Shown here piece by piece: positions 24,706 through 34,016 of a DNA stretch of 64,000 nt (the first letter of the stretch is position 1; the number at the start of each line of letters is the position of its first letter). This DNA is from QPJE01 sp051747745 (GTDB lineage Bacteria > Bacillota > Halanaerobiia > Halanaerobiales > Halanaerobiaceae), in assembly GCA_051747745.1 (NCBI GenBank), contig JBNJGL010000002.1, positions 16,530 through 80,529 of the forward strand. The letters run 5' to 3'. The translations under genes were made by a program, and so were the position numbers. The notes beneath the pieces were generated by a model. That model was not told the origin of the DNA. It saw nothing but the letters and a program-made list of their open reading frames with translations, and searched no databases.

Positions 24706-24848
24706 AATATCTTCTAATCCAATAAATAATACAATGACTTAACTTTAAAGTGAATATATATTTAAATACGCACAATGTTTTATTTGCAGCAAAAAAGTTT
24801 AGTCCTGAAAGTTATTAGCTAACAAAATACATATAGAGGTGAAGATAG

Positions 24849-25553
24849 TTGAATTATATATTAGAAGCACTGCAGGAAGCATGGAAATTGATAATTAGTT
24901 TTGACAGAGAACTTTTCAATGTTGTTTCAACATCTTTAAGACTTTCTATTACATCGACTATCTTTGCCTCTGTAATAGGAATTCCTGCCGGAATATTTAT
25001 CAGCAGGACAGATTTTGGAGGCAGAAAAATAGTAAATATAATATTGAACACACTGCTTGGACTACCCACTGTAGTTGTAGGTATATTTGTTTATTCTCTT
25101 ATTTCCAGAAGGGGAGTTCTGGGAGAATATGAGCTTTTATTTTCTTTTAGAGGTATTATTATTGGACAGGTGATTCTTATTGTTCCACTGATGACTGCTT
25201 TAATAAGGAATGCTATTTATTCTCTTGATGAAAGACTTTACAAAACAGCCCGATCTCTAGGGGCAACAAAAATTCAGCAGTTTAAGCTTCTCATTCTGGA
25301 AGCACGTTATGGGATTATGGGGGCTGTCATTACAGCTTTTGGACGTGTACTGGGAGAGGTAGGAATTTCCATGATGCTGGGTGGAAATATCAAAGGGGTT
25401 ACAAGAACCATTACTACTGCAATGGCTTTGGAAACAAACAAAGGTCGTTTTGGATTTGGTCTTGCACTGGGGCTGATATTACTTTTGCTGGCTTTTATAG
25501 TCAATTTTGGCGTTTATTTTCTGCAGGAGGGGGAAGAATATGAGCAGCGATAA
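24849..25553 (+). CDS. tupB: Tungstate ABC transporter permease TupB
   Basis: This 234-residue membrane protein has about five to six hydrophobic segments. The ATPase-contact loop YKTARSLGATKIQQFKLLI, followed by GRVLGEVGISMMLGGNI, is typical of TupB. TTG 24849 is preceded by AGAGGTGA at 6 nt. A 143-nt gap separates it from tupA, perhaps allowing more binding protein than permease. It overlaps tupC by 14 nt. Confidence 0.9.
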   Translation: MNYILEALQEAWKLIISFDRELFNVVSTSLRLSITSTIFASVIGIPAGIFISRTDFGGRKIVNIILNTLLGLPTVVVGIFVYSLISRRGVLGEYELLFSFRGIIIGQVILIVPLMTALIRNAIYSLDERLYKTARSLGATKIQQFKLLILEARYGIMGAVITAFGRVLGEVGISMMLGGNIKGVTRTITTAMALETNKGRFGFGLALGLILLLLAFIVNFGVYFLQEGEEYEQR

Positions 25554-26283
25554 AATAATCTTAAAAGCTTTTAATATAAAAAAAGATATAAGAGGAAAAA
25601 AGATACTGGATCTGGAAGCTTTAAATATTTATGCAGGACAGTTTAATTTTATTATTGGGCCTAATGGAAGTGGTAAAACCACATTATTAAATATATTGAG
25701 TTTTGTGGATGAAGATTTTAGTGGTGATCTAATTTATAATGATCAGATTATTGGAAAAGAAACAGATAAAGTGAAGTTGAGGCGTAATTTTTCTGTTATC
25801 TGGCAGGAGCCTTATCTCTACAGAGGAAGTGTTTTTTACAATATCAGCATGCCCCTCAGGCTGCGGGGAGTAAATAAAAATCAATACCGCAAAAAAACAG
25901 AAGAAATGGCACAAAAATTGGAAATAGAGAATCTCCTTGAACAATCTGCTGCAACACTATCAGGTGGAGAAAAGCAGAAAGTGTCTATAGCAAGGTCACT
26001 GATAACTGAGCCGAAAATTCTCTTTGTAGATGAACCAACTACCAGTCTGGATGAAGAGAGCATAGAATTTTTCAATTCACATTTTGATGAACTGGTGACA
26101 GATGAAATGACTGTAGTTATGGTAACACACGATAAAAAACAGATTCGTAGACTTGCAGAAAAAGTAACCATACTTAAAAAAGGATCTGTTCAGTACAGTG
26201 GCCCAGTGAGAAGTCTTCACTACAGCAGTGGTGACAATTATTACAGTTCAGGGCAGGATTATAAGCTTGTGGTGAAGAACTAA
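25540..26283 (+). CDS. tupC: Tungstate ABC transporter ATPase TupC
   Basis: This 247-residue ATPase has Walker A GPNGSGKTT near residue 40, signature LSGGEKQ near 140 and Walker B ILFVDEPTTSLD near 160. ATG 25540 has AGGAGGGGG just upstream inside tupB; the frame extends to 25507 but without a ribosome site. It couples ATP hydrolysis to tungstate import with TupA and TupB. Confidence 0.9.
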   Translation: MSSDKIILKAFNIKKDIRGKKILDLEALNIYAGQFNFIIGPNGSGKTTLLNILSFVDEDFSGDLIYNDQIIGKETDKVKLRRNFSVIWQEPYLYRGSVFYNISMPLRLRGVNKNQYRKKTEEMAQKLEIENLLEQSAATLSGGEKQKVSIARSLITEPKILFVDEPTTSLDEESIEFFNSHFDELVTDEMTVVMVTHDKKQIRRLAEKVTILKKGSVQYSGPVRSLHYSSGDNYYSSGQDYKLVVKN

Positions 26284-26305
26284 TAAATAGAGAGGTGGTT
26301 CTTCT

Positions 26306-27706
26306 ATGAAAAAAATACTGTTAAAAAATGCCCGGATTGTGGATGAAAAAAGAATTTATAAAGCTGATATGCTGATCGAAGGAGAAAAAATTTCTTCCAT
26401 AAGTAAACCCGGGAGTTTTTCTGAAGTAGAAAATTCCGAAAATTTAAAAAATATTGATCTGAGCGGCAAATATATTTTTCCAGGCATTATAGATGCACAT
26501 ACACATTATTATTTGAAATCCAGAAATACTGTTACAGCAGATGATTTTTATTCCGGAAGCATATCGGCTGCAGCGGGTGGAGTTACAACAGTTATTGATT
26601 ATATTGATTTTCCAGAAGATGCTGATTTTAAAGCTGCATTTGAAAAAAGATGTCTGGAAGCGGCAGATTCTATAATAGATTATAATTTTCATCAGGTTCT
26701 GGAAGATTTCAATGATGAAATATCTCAAAAATTAAAAGATTTAAAGGAAATTGGAATTGCAAGTATAAAATTATTTACAACATACAGAAAAGAAGGTTAT
26801 ATGATCGAGCGTGAGCGGTGGGGTGAGGTTTTAAAAAGGCTGAGAGAATTAAAACTGCTCCCCACAGTACATGCTGAAGAAGATAAACTTATTGAAGATT
26901 TAGAAAAAATTTATTTAAAACACAACCTGGTGTCTGCAGATATGCATCCAAATATCAGACCGGCAGTTTCAGAAGGACTGGCAGTAAAGGATATGGGTAA
27001 TGAGGCATTAAGGGCCGATATTCCCCTTTACATAGTTCATGTTTCTTCTGAATATGGATTACGTGAGATTAAGAAATTGAGAGAAAGAGGGGCAAAAATA
27101 CTGGCAGAAACTACTCCCCATTATCTGCTTTTAGACCAATCATATCTGCGTAAAGATGAACCACAGCTTTATTTGATGACACCTCCTTTAAGAACAAAAT
27201 ATGATAATAATGTATTGTGGCAGGGGATTGCCGGAGGTGATTTTCAGGTAATTGCAACAGATCACTGTTCATTTTCTCGTTCTCAAAAAATGAGTGAGGA
27301 ATCCTCTTTAAATATATTACCGGGTATACCGGGTACAGAAACTATGCTTCCTCTTATATATCAATTTGGAGTTAGAAAGGGAAGAATTTCTTTAAATGAG
27401 ATGATAAAGATAATTTCTTCAAATCCTGCTAAAATTTTTGGCTTATACCCACAAAAGGGATCACTGCAGGAAGGCACAGATGCTGATATAACTATTTTTG
27501 ATCCAAATAATAAAATAAAATTAACTGCAGAAAATCTTCATTCTGCAGCTGATTATAGTCCATATAAAGATTTTGAAATACAGGGATCGGTCTATATGAC
27601 GATAAGAAGAGGTCAGATAATATTTGCTGAAGATTATAAAGCGGAAAAAGGAAGTGGAAAATTTATTTCTGCCAGCACTTCAGATTTTTTTCGCGAGGAT
27701 CACTAA
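26306..27706 (+). CDS. Dihydropyrimidinase / hydantoinase-like amidohydrolase
   Basis: This is a 466-residue cyclic amidohydrolase with a two-metal centre. Ligands are visible in order: DAHTHYY near residue 66, the lysine to be carboxylated in IKLFTTY near 153, HAEE near 189, IVHVSS near 241 and ATDHCSF near 317. It would open a cyclic amide ring (dihydropyrimidine, hydantoin or allantoin-like). AGAGGTGG precedes ATG 26306. It is 22 nt after tupC. Its last 44 nt overlap the convergent rex gene. The specific substrate cannot be read from sequence. Confidence 0.85.
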   Translation: MKKILLKNARIVDEKRIYKADMLIEGEKISSISKPGSFSEVENSENLKNIDLSGKYIFPGIIDAHTHYYLKSRNTVTADDFYSGSISAAAGGVTTVIDYIDFPEDADFKAAFEKRCLEAADSIIDYNFHQVLEDFNDEISQKLKDLKEIGIASIKLFTTYRKEGYMIERERWGEVLKRLRELKLLPTVHAEEDKLIEDLEKIYLKHNLVSADMHPNIRPAVSEGLAVKDMGNEALRADIPLYIVHVSSEYGLREIKKLRERGAKILAETTPHYLLLDQSYLRKDEPQLYLMTPPLRTKYDNNVLWQGIAGGDFQVIATDHCSFSRSQKMSEESSLNILPGIPGTETMLPLIYQFGVRKGRISLNEMIKIISSNPAKIFGLYPQKGSLQEGTDADITIFDPNNKIKLTAENLHSAADYSPYKDFEIQGSVYMTIRRGQIIFAEDYKAEKGSGKFISASTSDFFREDH

Positions 27707-28337
27707 TTTCCTGATTTAAAAAACAGGATAATTTGCAGAGTCCCTGATTAATATGCTGTTCCTGTAAAAATACATCTTCAGGTACTTTGATGGGAGTTTC
27801 AGTAAAGTCCCAGATACCTTTAATCCCGGCCGCTACAAGGCGGTCGGCTATTTTTTGTGCAGCACCTTCTGGAACAGTAAGAGCTGCTATAGTCACACTT
27901 TCTTCTTTAATAACTTTTTCTAAATTTTCAATTGGCTGTATCTTTACATTATTAACATACAGATCAATTAATTTTGGATTTTTATCAAAGATTGCTTTTA
28001 ACTGGTAACCTCTTTCTTCATAACCTCTGTTGTATGCAAGAGCCTGGCCAAGATGGCCTGCACCAACAATAATAATTTTTTTGGTGTAATTAAAGCCCAT
28101 TATCATACTTATCTGTTGGAATAGACAATAAATATCGTAGCCATAACTTTTACGTCCAAATGTACCAAAATAACTTAAGTCTTTTCTAATTAAAGAACTG
28201 CTCAATCCTGTTAGTTTTGATAACTCTTCGGATGAGATGTATTCTTTGCTAGAATTTTTTAACTTTTTAAGGTGTTTGTAATATAAAGGCAGTCTGCTTA
28301 TAATTATGTCGGGTATTTTGTCAGATGATTTTCCCAT
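27663..28337 (-). CDS. rex: Rex redox-sensing transcription repressor
   Basis: Rex represses fermentation and respiration genes until NADH rises. The 224-residue protein has an N-terminal winged helix (residues about 15-80, with SSLIRKDLSYFGTFGRKSYGY) and a Rossmann domain opening with GAGHLGQAL near 92. IWDFTETPI near the end is family-typical. A Rex-box-like sequence lies 25 nt upstream of its ATG, suggesting autoregulation. Its end overlaps the convergent amidohydrolase by 44 nt. Confidence 0.95.
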   Translation of the reverse strand: MGKSSDKIPDIIISRLPLYYKHLKKLKNSSKEYISSEELSKLTGLSSSLIRKDLSYFGTFGRKSYGYDIYCLFQQISMIMGFNYTKKIIIVGAGHLGQALAYNRGYEERGYQLKAIFDKNPKLIDLYVNNVKIQPIENLEKVIKEESVTIAALTVPEGAAQKIADRLVAAGIKGIWDFTETPIKVPEDVFLQEQHINQGLCKLSCFLNQEISDPREKNLKCWQK

Positions 28338-28361
28338 AACATATTCTCCTTAATTAATAGT

Positions 28362-28379
28362 TTGTAAATAAAATAACAA
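28362..28379 (-). promoter_or_regulatory. Candidate Rex operator upstream of rex
   Basis: TTGTAAATAAAATAACAA matches the clostridial Rex consensus TTGTTAA-N4-TTAACAA with two mismatches and has the correct 18-bp length. It lies in the probable rex promoter. The AT-rich background makes chance matches possible. Confidence 0.5.
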
Positions 28380-28538
28380 TCTCTGCTTTCATTTTATATC
28401 ATAATCACCATTTTATCAAGCAGGATAAGGAGAAGATTTACAGAAATAATAATTAAGACTTAAATTTTAAAGTTTGAATGAAAATTATCTCTATGTTTAA
28501 TCAGGTAAAAAATAAATAAACAGGAGGAGGAATATTGT

Positions 28539-30899
28539 GTGGATAAATATAAAATAGCAGATGAAAAGCTTCAGTTTAAATATGATCCTAATAATTTTTC
28601 TTTTGAAAATACTGGAGAGCTAGATTCAATTGAAGGGGAAATAATCGGGCAGGATAGAGCTGCCAGAGCAGTTGATTTTGGTATGCATGTAAAAAAGTCA
28701 GGGTATAATATATTTATGACAGGACAGTCCGGTACAGGGAAATCAACATATGCCGAAAAAATGGCAGAGAAGAAATCAGAGCAGATGGACTGCCCGAAAG
28801 ATATTCTTTATGTTTTCAATTTTTCAGAACATGAAAAACCCCGGGTAATGTATGTTCCATCAGGTATGGGGTCTTCTTTAAAAAACGATATGGAAAAAAT
28901 AATAGAAGAGCTTAAAGAGGAGATACCGCGTGCTTTTGAAGGTGAAGAATATGATGAAGAGAGAAAAGAAATAATAAACCAGTATCAGCCTAAATCCAAT
29001 AAACTGATGGAGGAATTTGAAAGAGAAGTAAAAGAACGAGGCTTTATTTTGCAGAATACACCACAGGGACTTGTTCCTGTTCCTTTAGATGAAGAGGGAG
29101 AACCTCTTTCGCGTGATGATTATCAGCAGATGTCTGAAGAGGAAAAAAGTGAAATCAGAGAAGAGAGTCAGGAGATTCAAACTGATATTTCTCAGATTAT
29201 GAGGCAGGTTAGGTCTATTAAAGAAGAAGCACAGGAAGAACTGGGGAGTTTGGAAAAAAAGATAGGTATTTCTGTGGTACAGCCTATTATCTGTCATCTT
29301 CAGGACAAATATGGCGATGTTACAGAAATTGTTAATTATCTGCAGGAAGTGCAGGATGATATTGTAGAAAATATTAACCGATTTCGCAGTACTGATGATA
29401 ACCAAAAACAGATGTTTCCATTTGAAATGGACGAAGATGGCAGTTTTTTTAAGCGCTATCAGATAAATTTATTTGTTAATCACAGTGATACAGAGGGTGC
29501 TCCTGTAGTTTATGAAACAAATCCAACTTATTATAATTTGTTTGGTAAAATAGAAGGGAAAAGCCAGTTTGGCACTATTACAACTGATTTTACAATGATT
29601 AAATGTGGATCACTGCACAGAGCTAATGGAGGCTTTCTTATTGTACATGCTCTGGATCTGCTGACAAATCCCTTTACCTGGGAAACTTTAAAAAGAAGTC
29701 TTATTAATGGTGAAATAACAGTAGAAAATATTGGTGAACAGTACAGAAGTGTTCCTATTATAACCCTCAAACCGGAGGCTGTTGAACTGGATTTGAAAAT
29801 TATAATGATTGGGTCACCATATATTTACTACTTATTATATAATTATGACGAAGAATTTTCAGAGCTATTTAAAATAAAAGCAGATTTTGATACAGAGATG
29901 GAAAGAGATTCAGAAAATATAGATAGATTTTCCACTTTTATTTCAACTATTGTTGAAAGAGATGACTTAAGACCATTTACAGCATCAGCAGTTGCAAAAA
30001 TGGTTGATTTTAGTTCTCGGCTGACAGGGGATAGAAAGAAATTATCGACCAGATTTACTGAGTTAATAGATATACTTTATGAAGCAGATGCCTGGGCGGA
30101 CAGTGGAGATTCTGAAGACGTTACAGAGAAGTATGTAACAAAAGCAATAGAAGAAAAAGAAAAGCGTTCCAATCTGCTTGAAGAAAAAGTTCAGGAAAGA
30201 ATAGATAGAGATATACTGTTAGTAGATGTAAGTGAAAAAGAAGTTGGCCAAATAAATGGTTTATCTGTCTATCAGGCTGGAAATTATGCCTTTGGACGGC
30301 CTTCCAGAATAACTGCCAGAACATATCTTGGCAAAGAAGGTGTTATAAATATAGAGCGTGAAGTCAAGATGAGCGGACAGATACACAGCAAGGGTGTACT
30401 TATTTTGACCGGTTATCTTGGTGGTCAGTATGCTCAGGAGGATCCACTGAGTTTAACTGCTTCAATAGCATTTGAACAGAGTTATGGAGGAGTTGATGGT
30501 GACAGTGCCACCTGTGCAGAAGGTGTTGCTTTACTTTCTTCTCTGTCTGATATTGCAGTCAGACAGGATATTGCTATCACAGGATCTATGAATCAGAAGG
30601 GAATTGTACAGCCAATAGGTGGGGTTAATGAAAAGATAGAAGGATTTTTTGCAGTATGTAAGGCAAAGGGCTTAACCGGAAGTCAGGGAGTTGTAATTCC
30701 TGAGAGAAATATAGATAACTTGATGTTAAATGATGAAGTTTTAGATGCAGTAAAAAATGATCAATTTCATCTCTACAGTATTGAAGAGATCGATCAGGCA
30801 TTAGAAATAATGCTTGATACATCTGCAGAAAAAGTCCATCAAAAGGTAAAGGAAGTATTAAAAGAATATGCAGAAATTGAAGACGATGTAGAAGAGTAA
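28539..30899 (+). CDS. Lon-like ATP-dependent protease (COG1067 type)
   Basis: This 786-residue protein combines an AAA+ domain and a C-terminal Lon protease domain but lacks the classical Lon N-domain. Walker A is GQSGTGKST near residue 62, followed by a long charged, helical insertion (about 110-285). The catalytic serine is in GVDGDSATCAEG near 653. The catalytic lysine is in GGVNEKIEGF near 699. It is soluble. GTG 28539 follows GGAGGAGG by 8 nt. It is 18 nt upstream of nagA. It would degrade damaged or regulatory proteins; targets are unknown. Confidence 0.9.
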   Translation: MDKYKIADEKLQFKYDPNNFSFENTGELDSIEGEIIGQDRAARAVDFGMHVKKSGYNIFMTGQSGTGKSTYAEKMAEKKSEQMDCPKDILYVFNFSEHEKPRVMYVPSGMGSSLKNDMEKIIEELKEEIPRAFEGEEYDEERKEIINQYQPKSNKLMEEFEREVKERGFILQNTPQGLVPVPLDEEGEPLSRDDYQQMSEEEKSEIREESQEIQTDISQIMRQVRSIKEEAQEELGSLEKKIGISVVQPIICHLQDKYGDVTEIVNYLQEVQDDIVENINRFRSTDDNQKQMFPFEMDEDGSFFKRYQINLFVNHSDTEGAPVVYETNPTYYNLFGKIEGKSQFGTITTDFTMIKCGSLHRANGGFLIVHALDLLTNPFTWETLKRSLINGEITVENIGEQYRSVPIITLKPEAVELDLKIIMIGSPYIYYLLYNYDEEFSELFKIKADFDTEMERDSENIDRFSTFISTIVERDDLRPFTASAVAKMVDFSSRLTGDRKKLSTRFTELIDILYEADAWADSGDSEDVTEKYVTKAIEEKEKRSNLLEEKVQERIDRDILLVDVSEKEVGQINGLSVYQAGNYAFGRPSRITARTYLGKEGVINIEREVKMSGQIHSKGVLILTGYLGGQYAQEDPLSLTASIAFEQSYGGVDGDSATCAEGVALLSSLSDIAVRQDIAITGSMNQKGIVQPIGGVNEKIEGFFAVCKAKGLTGSQGVVIPERNIDNLMLNDEVLDAVKNDQFHLYSIEEIDQALEIMLDTSAEKVHQKVKEVLKEYAEIEDDVEE

Positions 30900-30916
30900 C
30901 TTTAGGAGCTGAAAAA

Positions 30917-32050
30917 ATGCAGAAAAAGTTGATTAAAAATATAAATATAATAATGAATGATAAAATTATTTATGGTGGCTCAATAATTTTTGGAGAAAAA
31001 ATAGAAAAAATTGCTCCGTACATTTTAAACGATAGTAGTGGATTGGAAGTTATTGATGGCAGAGGTGCTTATCTTTCGGCAGGATTTATAGATATACACA
31101 CACATGGTGCCTGCGGCCATGATACTATGGAAGCTGATTACAATGCACTTAATTCTATCAGTAAAGCACTTGCCAAATATGGAGTCACTACATTTCTGCC
31201 GACAACAATGACGATGAATTCCGTTCAGATAAAAAAAACACTGTCTGCTGTTAGAGAGGCAGCAGAGAAAGGAACTGATGGTGCGGAGATAGCTGGTTCC
31301 CATGTAGAGGGTCCTTTTATAAGTGAAAAATATATTGGTGCTCAGAACAGCCGTTATATTAATGATCCGGATTCTGAACTTCTAAAAGAATATTATGATA
31401 TCATAAAAATAGTTACACTTGCTCCAGAAAAAAAGGGAGCATTAAAATTAATAAAAGAATTAAAGAAAAACAATATTACTGCTGCAGCAGGTCATTCTGC
31501 TGCAGATTATGAAGAATTTCAGGAGGCCAGAGAGGCAGGTATGGATCACTTTACCCATTTATACAATGCTATGTCAGGACTGCACCACCGCAGACCGGGA
31601 CTTGTAGGGGCAGCTCTGGATTCCAATTTGACAGTAGAATTAATAGTTGACCTGATCCATCATCATGCAGCAGTAGACAGATTTACCATAAAATCTAAAG
31701 GAGCTGATAGGGTTATTCTGGTTTCTGATTCTATGGAAGCAGCTGGTTTAGAAGATGGAGAATATAGACTGGGAGGACAAAAAGTTGTTGTAAAAAAAGG
31801 TGCTGCCAGGCTGGAAAATGGTCAGCTGGCCGGCAGTGTGCTTACACTGGATAAGGCTGTGAGAAATGTGATGGACATTGTAGATCTGGATATTCCTGAA
31901 ATTTTTAGAATGGTGACTTTAAATCCAGCCAGAAAATTAGGGTTGGATCATCAGATTGGCAGAATAGAAAAAAATTATTTTGCAGATATGATTCTGCTAA
32001 ATGATAAATTTGAAATTCTAAAAACATTTATTCGCGGTAAAGCTGTTTAA
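30917..32050 (+). CDS. nagA: N-acetylglucosamine-6-phosphate deacetylase
   Basis: NagA removes acetate from GlcNAc-6-phosphate, feeding amino sugars into glycolysis or wall and lipid A synthesis. The 377-residue amidohydrolase has IDIHTHGACGHDTM near 58, HVEGPFIS near 128, AAGHSAADYEE near 190, HLYNAMSGLHHRRPG near 211 and VSDSMEAAG near 272. No nagB is present nearby. Its stop codon lies 6 nt before a scaffold gap, so the true 3' context is uncertain. Confidence 0.93.
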   Translation: MQKKLIKNINIIMNDKIIYGGSIIFGEKIEKIAPYILNDSSGLEVIDGRGAYLSAGFIDIHTHGACGHDTMEADYNALNSISKALAKYGVTTFLPTTMTMNSVQIKKTLSAVREAAEKGTDGAEIAGSHVEGPFISEKYIGAQNSRYINDPDSELLKEYYDIIKIVTLAPEKKGALKLIKELKKNNITAAAGHSAADYEEFQEAREAGMDHFTHLYNAMSGLHHRRPGLVGAALDSNLTVELIVDLIHHHAAVDRFTIKSKGADRVILVSDSMEAAGLEDGEYRLGGQKVVVKKGAARLENGQLAGSVLTLDKAVRNVMDIVDLDIPEIFRMVTLNPARKLGLDHQIGRIEKNYFADMILLNDKFEILKTFIRGKAV

Positions 32051-32056
32051 CTTCAA

Positions 32057-32156
32057 NNNNNNNNNNNNNNNNNNNNNNNNNNNNNNNNNNNNNNNNNNNN
32101 NNNNNNNNNNNNNNNNNNNNNNNNNNNNNNNNNNNNNNNNNNNNNNNNNNNNNNNN
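32057..32156. other. Run of 100 N (scaffold join) with duplicated flanks
   Basis: Exactly 100 N separate two contig ends. The last 23 nt before the run (32034-32056) are identical to the first 23 nt after it (32157-32179). This is the end of nagA plus its stop codon. The two contigs almost certainly overlap and the true sequence has no gap here. Confidence 0.95.
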
Positions 32157-32268
32157 GCGGTAAAGCTGTTTAACTTCAAAAGGATAAGAATTTATGAGAA
32201 AAACAGAGCAAATTAGAGCTAATATTAATTAAAAGCAAATAACAGTTCATTTAAATGACTTTAATTAT

Positions 32269-32297
32269 TTGACCTTCTCTGACTATTAGACTATAAT
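32269..32297 (+). promoter_or_regulatory. Sigma-A-type promoter for hsp20
   Basis: TTGACC (32269-32274), a 17-nt spacer and a perfect TATAAT (32292-32297) lie about 40 nt before the hsp20 ATG. No CIRCE repeat is visible. Confidence 0.7.
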
Positions 32298-32335
32298 AAT
32301 AATAGAAAATAAAAGAAAATTTCGGAGGTGGTTTT

Positions 32336-32776
32336 ATGTTTGATCTTGTACCTTTTAGAAACCGCAATCGGAGAGATTTAATCGATCGCGAGGAAGATCC
32401 ATTTAATCGTTTTGTGTCTGACTTTTTTGGTGATGTGATGGATTTTGCAGATCGGGGATTTAGAGCAGATATTAAGGAAAAGGATGATGAATTTTTAATC
32501 GAAGCAGAAATGCCAGGAATGAAAAAGGAAAATATTAATCTGGAAATAAATGAAGATTATCTGACGATCACTGCAAAAAATGAGGAAAGCAGAGAAGAAA
32601 AGGGAGATAATTACATCCGTCGAGAAAGAAGAAAAGGAACTTATTCCCGCAGCTTTTATCTGGACAATGTAAATGAAGATGAAATAAAAGCTGAATATGA
32701 TGATGGGATTCTGAAAGTTCATCTGCCTAAAAAAGAAAAAACTCCAGTTAAATCCCGCACAATAGATATCGAATAG
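32336..32776 (+). CDS. Hsp20 family small heat shock protein
   Basis: This 146-residue chaperone holds unfolding proteins without ATP. The alpha-crystallin domain spans about residues 42-140, with EAEMPGMKKENINLEI and the closing ADDGILKV-type motif (YDDGILKVHLPK). The short N-terminal arm has a phenylalanine- and arginine-rich start. GGAGGTGG precedes ATG 32336. It is a single gene with its own promoter and terminator. Confidence 0.92.
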   Translation: MFDLVPFRNRNRRDLIDREEDPFNRFVSDFFGDVMDFADRGFRADIKEKDDEFLIEAEMPGMKKENINLEINEDYLTITAKNEESREEKGDNYIRRERRKGTYSRSFYLDNVNEDEIKAEYDDGILKVHLPKKEKTPVKSRTIDIE

Positions 32777-32810
32777 TTTGTAGTAATTTTGTAAAAATAC
32801 CGCACAAATA

Positions 32811-32862
32811 ACAATCTCGAGATTGTATCACTGCCCGGCTTATATGCTGGGCTAATTTTTTT
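32811..32862 (+). terminator. Perfect 16-bp palindrome followed by a terminator after hsp20
   Basis: ACAATCTCGAGATTGT (32811-32826) is a perfect palindrome. It is followed by GCCCGGC (32833-32839) paired with GCTGGGC (32846-32852, one G-T pair) and TAATTTTTTT. The second hairpin is the terminator. The palindrome may be a separate protein-binding site or an extra stem. Confidence 0.8.
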
Positions 32863-32937
32863 ATTTAGATTTACCAAAATATATTTGCAGGAAATAGTTA
32901 GTTATTGCAGAAATTCTTTTTAGTGGGAGGTGTTATT

Positions 32938-34011
32938 TTGTCATATCCAAAATTAGATATATATTTAGATCGTATAAAAGAAAATTATTTTAATATGAAA
33001 AAAATGTGTGCTGAAAAAGACATAAAGCTAACAGCTGTCATAAAAGCTTTTTCTGGAGATGATTATATTTTTAGATCATTATTAAAAATAGATATAGACA
33101 GTATAGCAGATTCGCGACTGCAAAATATTAAAAAAATTAGAGAAATTGGCTATAAAGGTGAAGCAGTACTGCTTAGAATTCCCATGCTGTCAGAACTTGA
33201 TCAGCTGATAAAATATGCTGATCACACTCTAATTAGTGAGATAGATATCTGCCGCAGACTATCTGACAGGGCTTTAAAAAAAGGCAAAACAATTGGTGTT
33301 ATAGTGATGGTTGATCTTGGTGACAGAAGAGAAGGAATAATGCCTGATGAATTAATTCATTTTCTCAAAAAAATAAAAAAACTAAAAGGTATTTACATAG
33401 AAGGACTGGGTACAAATTTAGGCTGTTTTTCCGGAGTTTTACCTGATGTAATAAATACTAAAAAATTAATTTATTTGAAAAACAAAGCAGAAAAAGAGCT
33501 TGATATAAAGTTCAATAGAATATCTGCCGGTAATACTGCCACAACTAAACTGTTTGAGGAAAATTATTTATTTACTGAAATAAATAATTTGCGTATTGGA
33601 GAAGGAATATTGCTCGGCACAGATATAACAAATCAACGCCTGCTGAGATCAATGCACCACTACAATTTCAGACTTCAGGCAGAAATTATAGAAATCAAAA
33701 ATAAACCTTCACTCCCAGAAGGAGATACAGGAAGAGACTCTTCAGGTAGAGAAAAAGAATTTGAAGACAGAGGAATTCGCCGCAGAGCAATTGCTGCGGT
33801 AGGAAAACAGGATATTGATTATAAAGGTTTATATCCCGAATATCCGGGGGTTGAAGTTCTGGGAGCCAGCAGTGATCATCTTATTCTTGATTTGACAGAT
33901 GCAGAAAAAGAATTTAATATTGGAGACAGGGTTTCTTTTAAAATGAATTATAGTGCTGTTCTGAGAGCAATGACTTCAAAATATGTGGAAAAAAATTATA
34001 TTGAAGGGTGA
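32938..34011 (+). CDS. PLP-dependent amino-acid racemase (ornithine/alanine racemase family)
   Basis: This 357-residue protein is of the fold-type III PLP group. YPKLDIYLDRIKENY opens it, and the Schiff-base lysine is expected in AVIKAFSGD near residue 36. These match clostridial ornithine racemase-like enzymes rather than classical Alr. It would interconvert L- and D-forms of a basic or small amino acid. TTG 32938 is 6 nt after GGGAGGTG. The frame from 32905 runs upstream through that site. The next gene, a LysO-type exporter, starts 6 nt later, which favours a basic amino acid (inference). Confidence 0.8.
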   Translation: MSYPKLDIYLDRIKENYFNMKKMCAEKDIKLTAVIKAFSGDDYIFRSLLKIDIDSIADSRLQNIKKIREIGYKGEAVLLRIPMLSELDQLIKYADHTLISEIDICRRLSDRALKKGKTIGVIVMVDLGDRREGIMPDELIHFLKKIKKLKGIYIEGLGTNLGCFSGVLPDVINTKKLIYLKNKAEKELDIKFNRISAGNTATTKLFEENYLFTEINNLRIGEGILLGTDITNQRLLRSMHHYNFRLQAEIIEIKNKPSLPEGDTGRDSSGREKEFEDRGIRRRAIAAVGKQDIDYKGLYPEYPGVEVLGASSDHLILDLTDAEKEFNIGDRVSFKMNYSAVLRAMTSKYVEKNYIEG

Positions 34012-34016
34012 GAGAT

